Under the pieces are notes generated by a model. It had not been told where the DNA came from. It ran no database searches and worked only from the letters and a program-made list of their open reading frames with translations. A stretch of DNA of 13,303 nt from Synergistaceae bacterium. GTDB taxonomy: Bacteria > Synergistota > Synergistia > Synergistales > Aminobacteriaceae. A program made the translations under genes and the position numbers. This document shows, in pieces, positions 1 to 5,908 of the stretch; within the stretch, counting starts at the first letter, position 1; the number at the start of each line of letters is the position of its first letter. The DNA is taken from the NCBI GenBank assembly GCA_017475805.1, contig JAFVEW010000281.1, positions 1 to 13,303 on the forward strand, written 5' to 3'.

Positions 1-1566
1 GCCGCCGTCAGGAGGATTTTGGCCGCCGGGCTGACTGCCGTTACCTGTGCTGCCGCTGTTTTCACCTACATCAAAAACTTCATAAACAGCCTGAGTCATA
101 TAAATTCCGCAATCAGAATCAAGGAGTCCTTCAGCCTGCGCGTCAAGATTTTCATAGCTCGGTTTTGAGTTTACTCTTGCAGCAGAAACAATAAGACTGT
201 CCGCGCCGGTGAAAATAATGTAGCCGTTCGAGTCGATCCCATCGCCGCTTGTCGATGTTACTGTTAAACTTCCTCCATCCATATGGAAAACTGAAACGTT
301 ATCATCATTGACGTTAATTCCGTCGTCGCTGGCCGTAACTGTTATGTCGCCATTAGCGATGTACATGTGTTCTTCGGAATCAAGACCCTCATATGAAGAA
401 TTAATAACGAGTGTACCGTCTGTAGTGTCATCCTCGTTGTCAATGACCATAGACATTCTTGAATGAAGAGTGCCGTCTAATTTATACATTTTACTTTGAG
501 CCTTGACAAACTGACCTATTAAAGACGAGTCCGTATAATCATCATTAAGCTCAGCTTTATTTAATCTCGCAAGATTCGTTCCCGTGAGAGTGTTCTCCAT
601 GTCTTTCCCCAAGATAATAGTAGCACCCACAACTGCCTCGCCGTTATTAATAGCAGCAATAGCAGATCCAACGTCCATTGAAGCAGCTTTTACACCATCT
701 TTGTCATCATAATTATTACCGTTATAGTTCCCTGCATATTCATAAACATTTTTGAAGACTAAGGCCGGAGCTACAGTGCAGGTTACGTCTAGGCTATCTA
801 AAATCAAAACTACTCTAGCTTCAGAGTCCTTTTTTGTTTTTGTCCCTGACGTTATTGAGCCATCGGGAATGTCTACCCAAATTTGACCGTTCCATGTTCC
901 CGAAAGAGCGTAAGTTCCAGGCTTTGTAATATGAAGCACAGGATTGTTATAAGCATCCGAAGCCGAGTGAGTCATTGTTGAAATACTCGAGCTGCTCTCT
1001 TTAGGAAGAGCCGCTAAGATATATTTATTTTCTTTGTCAACGTCTGGATGTTCGGTGCTGTAATAAACTACATAACATTCATCTTGCCCCGTCTGTTCTT
1101 TTGGGGCTGTAACGTTAGTAGAGAAATTAAGGGTATTAGGAATGTAGCGGATATCATGCGCGATATAAACTCCATATTCATCTTCATCTATACCCATAGC
1201 TTCCTGAACGTCTTGCTCGTCGTCGTAAGTATCACCATTATATATCCAATATTCTCCGGCCTCCGGCGTTACGTTCCAAACACAATCATAAACAGGTATA
1301 GAATTATCATCTAAATTCACTGATGAAGTACTGACTGGTGAAAGAACGATTTTCGTAACTTCTCCGAAATCGCCCCTTGTCTCTGTCGTAATAGTTAAAT
1401 CTGTAGGCGTTTTGCTATCGTAGCCACCGTCGCCGCCTTGATATGAGCCGCCGCCACCAGAGTTGCTATTTCCGTATTGTCTCGGAGTGTGGCTCATACA
1501 GCCTGACAAAGAAAACACAAGAATAGCTAAAATTAAAAAATAAATTAAATTTGAAAACTTTTTCAT
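1..1566 (-). CDS. Secreted lipoprotein with Cthe_2159-type carbohydrate-binding region, 3' end off window
   Basis: An open frame runs without a stop from ATG at 1566 to the left edge (522 codons), so the C-terminus is missing. The start has AGGGG at 1576-1580, 9 nt upstream. The N-terminus is a lipoprotein signal: Lys-Lys, a hydrophobic stretch, then lipobox L-S-G-C with Cys23 as the lipidation site. A Gly/Ser-rich linker follows (about residues 36-50). From about residue 200 to 490 the protein has short beta-rich repeats such as TKPGTYALSGTWNGQIWVDI, GDITVTASDDGINVNDD and GGSLTVTSTSGDGID. These resemble the right-handed beta-helix of Cthe_2159-family (PF14262) carbohydrate-binding proteins. 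After residue 500 a Gly/Pro/Ser/Asn linker begins. I infer a surface-anchored glycan- or polyuronate-binding protein. The family call rests on recognised repeat motifs; the ligand is unknown. Low-complexity acidic, Ser/Thr-rich composition fits an exported protein. Confidence 0.75.
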   Translation of the reverse strand, partial: MKKFSNLIYFLILAILVFSLSGCMSHTPRQYGNSNSGGGGSYQGGDGGYDSKTPTDLTITTETRGDFGEVTKIVLSPVSTSSVNLDDNSIPVYDCVWNVTPEAGEYWIYNGDTYDDEQDVQEAMGIDEDEYGVYIAHDIRYIPNTLNFSTNVTAPKEQTGQDECYVVYYSTEHPDVDKENKYILAALPKESSSSISTMTHSASDAYNNPVLHITKPGTYALSGTWNGQIWVDIPDGSITSGTKTKKDSEARVVLILDSLDVTCTVAPALVFKNVYEYAGNYNGNNYDDKDGVKAASMDVGSAIAAINNGEAVVGATIILGKDMENTLTGTNLARLNKAELNDDYTDSSLIGQFVKAQSKMYKLDGTLHSRMSMVIDNEDDTTDGTLVINSSYEGLDSEEHMYIANGDITVTASDDGINVNDDNVSVFHMDGGSLTVTSTSGDGIDSNGYIIFTGADSLIVSAARVNSKPSYENLDAQAEGLLDSDCGIYMTQAVYEVFDVGENSGSTGNGSQPGGQNPPDGG

Positions 1567-1604
1567 GAAATTTTGCCCCTTGTTTACGAAGATTTTTACA
1601 AATT

Positions 1605-1635
1605 TTAACATGATTTTTTATCGCTGAGTTATAAT
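1605..1635 (+). promoter_or_regulatory. Sigma70-like promoter for thiT-cbiA
   Basis: A perfect -10 box TATAAT lies at 1630-1635. A near-consensus -35, TTAACA, lies at 1605-1610, but the 19-nt spacer is longer than ideal. Transcription would begin near 1641, exactly where the P1 stem of the TPP aptamer starts, which supports the call. Confidence 0.5.
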
Positions 1636-1640
1636 AAATT

Positions 1641-1727
1641 TTGAATCAGGGGAGCTTTAATGCTGAGAGGATTTTTAATCGACCCTTTGAACTTGATACG
1701 GGTAATTCCGCCGCAAGGAGCTTTAAT
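1641..1727 (+). promoter_or_regulatory. TPP riboswitch aptamer (THI element)
   Basis: The conserved core is plain: GGGGAGC at 1649-1655, GCTGAGAGG at 1662-1670, and ACCCTTTGAACTTGAT followed by ACGGGTAAT at 1682-1706, then CCGCAAGGAG. By eye P2 is GGGG with ACCC. P3 is a minimal AGC/GCT stem with a 6-nt loop. P4/P5 is closed by CGG/CCG. P1 can form between 1641-1647 and 1720-1726 (C-G, one U/C mismatch, A-U, A-U, G-U, U-A, U-A). The P3 arm is very short compared with most TPP aptamers. The downstream gene is a thiamine transporter, as expected for TPP repression. Confidence 0.93.
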
Positions 1728-1764
1728 CTTTAATATTAAATTCCTCTGAAATTTTTTATGGAGG
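1716..1764 (+). promoter_or_regulatory. Riboswitch expression platform: alternative hairpin and SD-sequestering hairpin
   Basis: Two mutually exclusive hairpins can be drawn. Anti-sequestor: 1716-1719 AGGA with TCCT 1742-1745, plus TTTAAT 1722-1727 with ATTAAA 1735-1740. It uses the 3' strand of aptamer P1. Sequestor: CCTCTG 1743-1748 with TGGAGG 1759-1764 (two G-U pairs), hiding the thiT Shine-Dalgarno. TPP binding would hold P1, free CCTC and block translation. This is a base-pairing inference without energy calculation. Confidence 0.5.
1760..1764 (+). promoter_or_regulatory. Shine-Dalgarno GGAGG that sets the thiT start at 1773
   Basis: GGAGG lies 8 nt before ATG 1773. It overlaps the G of an in-frame ATG at 1758 that has no ribosome binding site of its own, so 1773 is the better start. 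Confidence 0.7.
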
Positions 1765-1772
1765 TTTCAATC

Positions 1773-2285
1773 ATGTCTTCCAAACGTAATAATATTATCG
1801 TAATGGTCGAAGGCGCGCTCTGCATAGCACTTGCAATCGTGCTTTCAAAAATTAATTTGTTCACAATGCCTCAGGGCGGCTCTGTAGATTTTGAGCTTGT
1901 TCCATTGATGATTTTCGCTTATCGTCGAGGCATCAAAAAAGGAATTCTCGCCGGTGCTTTATTCGGAATATTATTAATCTTGCTCGGCGGCTATGTCTTA
2001 AATATTTTTCAGGCGATTTTAGATTATCCTTTGGCTTTCGCCTGCGCTGGACTTGTCGCAGTAAGTCCAAAAATTTTAGGATTTTTGTTAGCAGCTTGCG
2101 GTCAGATTTCCTGCAGTATCATCAGCGGTGCTTACTTTTTTGGACAATATGCCCCCGAAGGCCAAAATCCTTGGATTTATTCGTTCTTTTATAACGTTCC
2201 TGTCTTAGGCGTTAAATATTTAGTCTCGTTCATCGCCGCGTTAATCTTGTGGCAAGGACTTGAAAAAAGTTTACCAGCACGCTAA
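1773..2285 (+). CDS. thiT: ThiT, thiamine-specific S component of an ECF transporter
   Basis: A 170-residue hydrophobic protein with about six membrane segments. It should bind thiamine and pass it to a shared EcfA/A'/T energising module, which is not in this window. The segment FQAILDYPLAFACAGL matches the ThiT pattern QAFLEYLVAPVSLGIAGL. The C-terminal part (SGAYFFGQYAPEG, then IYSFFYN) aligns with the thiamine-binding stretch of Lactococcus ThiT. By my recalled alignment the Tyr and Asn of that site (Y146, N151) are kept, while W133 appears as Phe, H125 as Ser and the acidic E84 as Asp. The TPP riboswitch directly upstream supports the assignment. I chose ATG 1773 because GGAGG sits 8 nt ahead; an in-frame ATG at 1758 would add five residues but lacks a binding site. 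The stop TAA abuts the ATG of cbiA, implying one transcript and translational coupling. Confidence 0.88.
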   Translation: MSSKRNNIIVMVEGALCIALAIVLSKINLFTMPQGGSVDFELVPLMIFAYRRGIKKGILAGALFGILLILLGGYVLNIFQAILDYPLAFACAGLVAVSPKILGFLLAACGQISCSIISGAYFFGQYAPEGQNPWIYSFFYNVPVLGVKYLVSFIAALILWQGLEKSLPAR

Positions 2286-3629
2286 ATGAAAGCTATTTTA
2301 ATCTCCGGAGCTTCAAGCAGTTCAGGAAAAACTTTAATATCCTGCGGCCTGTTGAGAGCGTTTTCAAAACGAGTCTTGAAAGTCTGCGCTTATAAAACTG
2401 GCCCGGACTATATCGACCCTGAATATTTGAGGCGTGCAGGCCGTTGCGAGGCTTATAATCTCGATACTTGGCTGATGAACGAAGAAAAGGTCAAAGAACT
2501 TTTTTTTAAGACATCAAACGACAAAGACATTGCAATAATCGAAGGCTCAATGGGACTTTATGACGGCGGCGAAAATAGCACGGCGGCAATCGCTAAACTA
2601 TTAAAAATTCCTGTGGTGCTCGTGATTAACGCAAAATCTTTAGGCGAGAGCGCGGCGGCAATGGCCTTAGGCTTTAAGAATTTTGACAGCGAAATTAAAA
2701 TCGCAGGAGTGATTTTGAACTGCGTAGGCTCGGAAAATCACACGGAAATTATTTCAGAAGCATTAGAAAAAGTTGACATAAAACTTTTGGGAGCTTTGCC
2801 GCGCAATGAAAAATTAAAAATCCCTGAGCGTCATTTAGGGCTGCTTCCTGTATTTGAGAATAAATTTGATTTCGACATGCCAGCCGATTTAGTCGAAAAA
2901 AATTTGAACTTGGACGAGTTATTAAAAATTTCTGATTATTCATTACCGTTAGTTTTTTCTACCTCCTACTTCCTAACTCCTAATTCCTACTTAAAAATAG
3001 CTGTTGCTAACGACGAGGCTTTTTCATTTTATTATCCTGAAAGTTTAGAAACTTTAAGAGAACTCGGCGCACAGATAATTTTTTTCAGCCCTTTGCACGA
3101 TAAAGTTTTGCCCGAAACTGACGCTTATATTTTCGGCGGAGGATTTCCTGAAATTTTTGCAGGTGAACTTTCAGAAAATTTTTCGATGTTAGAGAGCGTT
3201 AAAAAACTTGTAAAACAAAAAAGTAAAACAAAAATCTTAGCTGAGTGCGGCGGCTTGATGTATCTTTGCAAAAGTCTTGAAAACTTAGAAGGCAAAAAAT
3301 TCAAAATGGCCGGGCTTTTGCCTTTTAATTCTTTTATGACAAAAAAAAACGTGATAGGCTACATGAAAGCGAGAGCCTTACGCGAAAATTTAATTTGCGA
3401 AAAAAATTCTTTAATTCGTGGCCATGAATTTCATTATTCGAGAATAGAGCCAGATTTTGATTTTTACAGCGATAACTGCGCCTTTGAACTCACTCGACGC
3501 AGAACAAGTGAAAAAAACTGCCAGTCGGGCTCCGACTTTGGCGGTTATGCGGACGAAAATATTTTAGCGTCATATCTTCATATAAATTTCTTCGGAAATA
3601 TAAATTTAGCTGAAAAATTTTTAGCATAA
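2286..3629 (+). CDS. cbiA: Cobyrinate a,c-diamide synthase
   Basis: 447 residues, the usual length for CbiA/CobB. It amidates the a and c side chains of cobyrinate using glutamine and ATP, in the cytoplasm. The N-terminal dethiobiotin-synthetase-like ATPase half has a P-loop GASSSSGKT (8-16), the substrate motif KTGPDYIDPEY, NLDTW, EGSMGLYDG and the GALPR...PERHLGLLP segment. The C-terminal class I glutaminase half has nucleophile Cys321 in AECGGLMYL, GHEFHYS, and His432 in ASYLHINF. It starts at the base after the thiT stop and has no strong Shine-Dalgarno, so translation is probably coupled to thiT. Two oddities lie in surface or linker segments: four tandem heptanucleotides at the domain junction (residues 225-236), and a small hairpin-encoding stretch before the last motif (about residues 412-419). 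No other corrin gene adjoins it; cobS begins about 9.4 kb downstream. An archaeal-type CfbB role is possible for this family but unlikely here. Confidence 0.92.
   Translation: MKAILISGASSSSGKTLISCGLLRAFSKRVLKVCAYKTGPDYIDPEYLRRAGRCEAYNLDTWLMNEEKVKELFFKTSNDKDIAIIEGSMGLYDGGENSTAAIAKLLKIPVVLVINAKSLGESAAAMALGFKNFDSEIKIAGVILNCVGSENHTEIISEALEKVDIKLLGALPRNEKLKIPERHLGLLPVFENKFDFDMPADLVEKNLNLDELLKISDYSLPLVFSTSYFLTPNSYLKIAVANDEAFSFYYPESLETLRELGAQIIFFSPLHDKVLPETDAYIFGGGFPEIFAGELSENFSMLESVKKLVKQKSKTKILAECGGLMYLCKSLENLEGKKFKMAGLLPFNSFMTKKNVIGYMKARALRENLICEKNSLIRGHEFHYSRIEPDFDFYSDNCAFELTRRRTSEKNCQSGSDFGGYADENILASYLHINFFGNINLAEKFLA
2958..2992. repeat. Tandem heptanucleotide repeat inside cbiA
   Basis: Four consecutive 7-mers, CCTACTT, CCTAACT, CCTAATT and CCTACTT, fill 2965-2992. 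A degenerate fifth, TCTACCT, precedes them. The consensus is CCTAAYT-like. The repeat encodes residues 225-236 of CbiA, between the ATPase half and the start of the glutaminase half (the conserved IAVANDEAFSFYYPE begins right after). A unit of seven is not a multiple of three, so gain or loss of one unit would shift the frame. Confidence 0.85.
3520..3542. repeat. Inverted repeat within the cbiA 3' part
   Basis: Arms AGTCGG (3523-3528) and CCGACT (3532-3537) are perfect with a 3-nt loop. Outer GCC and GGC can pair across a two-base bulge. It encodes part of a stretch (about residues 412-419) between the GHEFHYS and ASYLH motifs, where CbiA proteins vary in length. Confidence 0.6.
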
Positions 3630-3630
3630 A

Positions 3631-3665
3631 ATGTAAACTTTATTTTTGTAATTTTAAGTTGACAA
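3631..3665. promoter_or_regulatory. Candidate BirA operator for the biotin operon
   Basis: ATGTAAACT (3631-3639) and AGTTGACAA (3657-3665) form an inverted repeat matching at 7 of 9 positions, separated by 17 AT-rich bases. This closely resembles the BirA box (TTGTAAACC, about 16 nt, GGTTTACAA in E. coli). The spacer is one base longer than that form. The right arm covers the -35 box of the promoter ahead of bioY, so bound BirA would block RNA polymerase. Confidence 0.5.
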
Positions 3666-3686
3666 TAAATTAAACGCCGTTAAAAT
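3659..3686 (+). promoter_or_regulatory. Sigma70-like promoter of bioY-bioB-bioD-bioA
   Basis: A perfect -35 TTGACA (3659-3664), a 16-nt spacer and -10 TAAAAT (3681-3686, one mismatch) predict a transcript starting near 3693. The leader before the bioY start would be about 35 nt. Confidence 0.7.
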
Positions 3687-3728
3687 ACTCACGAAAAAAA
3701 ATTTATTCGAGCGGAGTGTTTTAATTCG

Positions 3729-4283
3729 TTGTCTAAAAATCGAAAGAAAATCAAAAATATTACTTTATGTTCGTTATTTGCTGCATTAATTGCGGTAGGA
3801 GCGTTCATAAAAATTCCTGTTCCTGTTGTTCCTTTTACGCTTCAATTTTTATTTACGACTTTGGCCGGTTTATTGCTTGGCTCAAAGTTAGGATTTTTAG
3901 CTGTGATGTCATATATCGCTGTCGGACTTGCTGGAATTCCTGTTTTTGCTGCGGGCGGCGGAATAAATTATATTTTGCAGCCGAGTTTCGGATATTTAAT
4001 CGGCTTTGCTCTTGGGGCTTTCGTAACGGGGAAAATCGTTGAGAGTTTCAAAAAAATATCGTTAAAAATCTTAATCGCTGCTAACTTTGCTGGCTTGTTG
4101 GTGGTCTATGCGCTCGGAATGATTTATTACGCTTTAATCAGCAATTTCTATTTAGGAACTCCTATAGGTCTTTGGCCATTATTTTTATATTGTTTTATTT
4201 TAGCGGTCCCGGGAGATATTGCGTTGTGCTTTATGAGCGCGTCTCTCGGAAAATTTTTAATTCCGATTTTGAGGGAGATGTAA
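3729..4283 (+). CDS. bioY: BioY, biotin-specific S component of an ECF transporter
   Basis: 184 residues with about six membrane segments; imports biotin, alone or with a shared ECF module. Family hallmarks are the early IPVPVVPFTLQFLFTTLAG, the GLAGIPVFAAGGGINYILQP loop and the FGYLIGFALGAFV helix. The start is a TTG, the only suitable in-frame start near the motif-bearing N-terminus; GGAG lies at 3713-3716, a rather long 12 nt upstream. It is first in the operon, behind a promoter and BirA-like operator, and only 3 nt before bioB. That pairing gives the cell both uptake and synthesis of biotin under one control. Length and motifs are normal for the family. Confidence 0.93.
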   Translation: MSKNRKKIKNITLCSLFAALIAVGAFIKIPVPVVPFTLQFLFTTLAGLLLGSKLGFLAVMSYIAVGLAGIPVFAAGGGINYILQPSFGYLIGFALGAFVTGKIVESFKKISLKILIAANFAGLLVVYALGMIYYALISNFYLGTPIGLWPLFLYCFILAVPGDIALCFMSASLGKFLIPILREM

Positions 4284-4286
4284 AAA

Positions 4287-5258
4287 TTGAATTACTCTGA
4301 AATTTTATGCGAGAAAGTTTTGAATGATTACGAAATTACCCGAGAAGAAGCATTGAATTTATATTCACAGCCTCTTGAAGAGTTAGCTGCGTGTGCTAAT
4401 GAAATACGAAAAAAATTTTGCGCTGAAAAATTTGACATTTGCACGATTATCAATGCTCGAAGCGGAAAATGCTCTGAAAATTGCAAATTTTGCGCCCAGT
4501 CTGCTCACTATAAAACAGGCGTTGAAGAATATTCGTTATTGTCATCGGAAGAAATTGCGCGAAAAGCAAAACTCGATTACGCTGAAGGCGCGGCTCATTA
4601 TGGCATTGTTACTTCTGGACGAACTCTCAATGATGAGGACGTTGAAAAAGTTTGCGAGGCCGTCAGAAAAATTAAAGCTGAAACAGGAATTGCCGTCTGT
4701 GCGTCGCTTGGCCTTTTGAATGAAAATCAATATAAAAAATTAAAAAAAGCCGGGCTTGTTCGAGTTCATAATAATTTAGAAACTTCGGAAAATTATTTTC
4801 CAACAGTCTGCACTACTCACAAATTTTCAGATAAAGTCAAAGCTATAAAAGCAGCTCAAAGCGCGGGGCTTGAAGTTTGCAGCGGCGGAATTATAGGCAT
4901 CGGCGAGAGTATTGAAGATCGAATCGATATGGCGTTGTCATTGAGAGATTTGAAAATCGATAGCGTTCCTGTGAATATGCTAAATCCGATTAAAGGCACT
5001 CCGCTTGAAGCAAACGAAAAATTAACTTCTGACGATTTAAGACGGACTATAGCCGTTTACAGATTTATTTTGCCGCGAGCGTATATCAGGGTCGCTGGCG
5101 GGCGTGGACTTTTGAACGACAAAGGCAAAGGCTGCTTTTTATCCGGCGCGAACGCTTCAATTTCGGGCGACATGCTAACTACTGCAGGCATCAGCATAAA
5201 AACAGATATAGAAATGTTAGAAGGCTTAGGCTTCAAAGTTCAATACTGCAATGATTAA
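4287..5258 (+). CDS. bioB: Biotin synthase (radical SAM)
   Basis: 323 residues, typical for BioB. It inserts sulfur into dethiobiotin to make biotin, using a [4Fe-4S] cluster with S-adenosylmethionine and a sacrificial second cluster. The radical SAM motif CxxxCxxC is Cys62, Cys66 and Cys69 (ARSGKCSENCKFCAQS). Later family segments are HYGIVTSGR, CASLGLL, VHNNLETSENYFP, GLEVCSGGIIGIGE, VPVNMLNPIKGTPLE and the C-terminal VAGGRG, where the Arg matches the arginine ligand of the second cluster. The start is TTG, 9 nt after the strong GAGGGAG at 4271-4277. The 3' end overlaps bioD by 8 nt, implying translational coupling. Confidence 0.97.
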   Translation: MNYSEILCEKVLNDYEITREEALNLYSQPLEELAACANEIRKKFCAEKFDICTIINARSGKCSENCKFCAQSAHYKTGVEEYSLLSSEEIARKAKLDYAEGAAHYGIVTSGRTLNDEDVEKVCEAVRKIKAETGIAVCASLGLLNENQYKKLKKAGLVRVHNNLETSENYFPTVCTTHKFSDKVKAIKAAQSAGLEVCSGGIIGIGESIEDRIDMALSLRDLKIDSVPVNMLNPIKGTPLEANEKLTSDDLRRTIAVYRFILPRAYIRVAGGRGLLNDKGKGCFLSGANASISGDMLTTAGISIKTDIEMLEGLGFKVQYCND

Positions 5259-5886
5259 GAAAAATATTTTTATCACCGGCACAGGTACTGACGTTGGGAA
5301 AACTTTTGTCGCAGGTTTAATCTTAAAAAATTTAATTAATTCAGGCGTTAATGCCGCGTATTTCAAAGCAGCAATGAGCGGAAATTCTCGCGACGAAAAT
5401 AAAAATTTAATTCCCGGCGACGCTCTCTACGTCAAAAAAATTTCGGGAAGTTCGCAAGATTTAGAGTCAATGTGTCCGTATGTTTATGAACGTGCTTATT
5501 CACCGCACTTGGCCGCGCAAATTGAAGGGAATCCCGTTGAATTAGATTTAGTCGTGAAAAAATTTCATGAGCTTAAACAAAAATATGATTGCGTAATCGT
5601 TGAAGGCTCAGGCGGAATTTTATGTCCGATAAGATTTGATAACGAGAAAAAAATTTGGCTCAAGGATATTATAAAAACTCTTGATTTAAGCTGTATTCTT
5701 GTTGCTGATGCCGGGCTTGGAACTATTAACGCCGTCGGGCTTACTGTTGAATACATGAAAGCAAATAAAATTTCTCTTGACGGAATTATTTTCAATCATT
5801 TTGAAGAAAAAAATATTTTGCACGAAGATAATTTGAAAATGTGCGAACTTTTCACGAGCTCAAAAATTTTAGCGTGCATTCATTAA
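5251..5886 (+). CDS. bioD: ATP-dependent dethiobiotin synthetase
   Basis: 211 residues, slightly shorter than the E. coli enzyme. It closes the ureido ring of 7,8-diaminopelargonate with CO2 and ATP to give dethiobiotin. The P-loop is GTGTDVGKT (10-18). The YFKAAMSG segment carries the conserved catalytic Lys39; the AAMSG form resembles Gram-positive-type BioDs rather than the E. coli KPVQ form. PYVYERAYSPHLAAQIEG and VEGSGGILCPI are the substrate-contacting segments expected for BioD. The ATG overlaps the last codons of bioB and no independent Shine-Dalgarno is evident. It is related in fold to the N-terminal half of CbiA in this window, but the two are clearly distinct genes. Confidence 0.95.
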   Translation: MIKKNIFITGTGTDVGKTFVAGLILKNLINSGVNAAYFKAAMSGNSRDENKNLIPGDALYVKKISGSSQDLESMCPYVYERAYSPHLAAQIEGNPVELDLVVKKFHELKQKYDCVIVEGSGGILCPIRFDNEKKIWLKDIIKTLDLSCILVADAGLGTINAVGLTVEYMKANKISLDGIIFNHFEEKNILHEDNLKMCELFTSSKILACIH

Positions 5887-5908
5887 AACGACAAGGAGAT
5901 AAAATAAA

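Noticed and set aside
1048..1314. Plus-strand 88-residue open frame
   Set aside because: It lies wholly antisense to the lipoprotein gene, which has a signal peptide, lipobox and recognisable repeats; no binding site or family.
1758..1772. Upstream ATG for thiT
   Set aside because: No ribosome binding site ahead of it; the GGAGG that overlaps it is correctly spaced for ATG 1773.
3630..3728. Second riboswitch ahead of bioY
   Set aside because: The leader after the promoter is only about 35 nt, too short for a known aptamer; a protein operator explains the region better.
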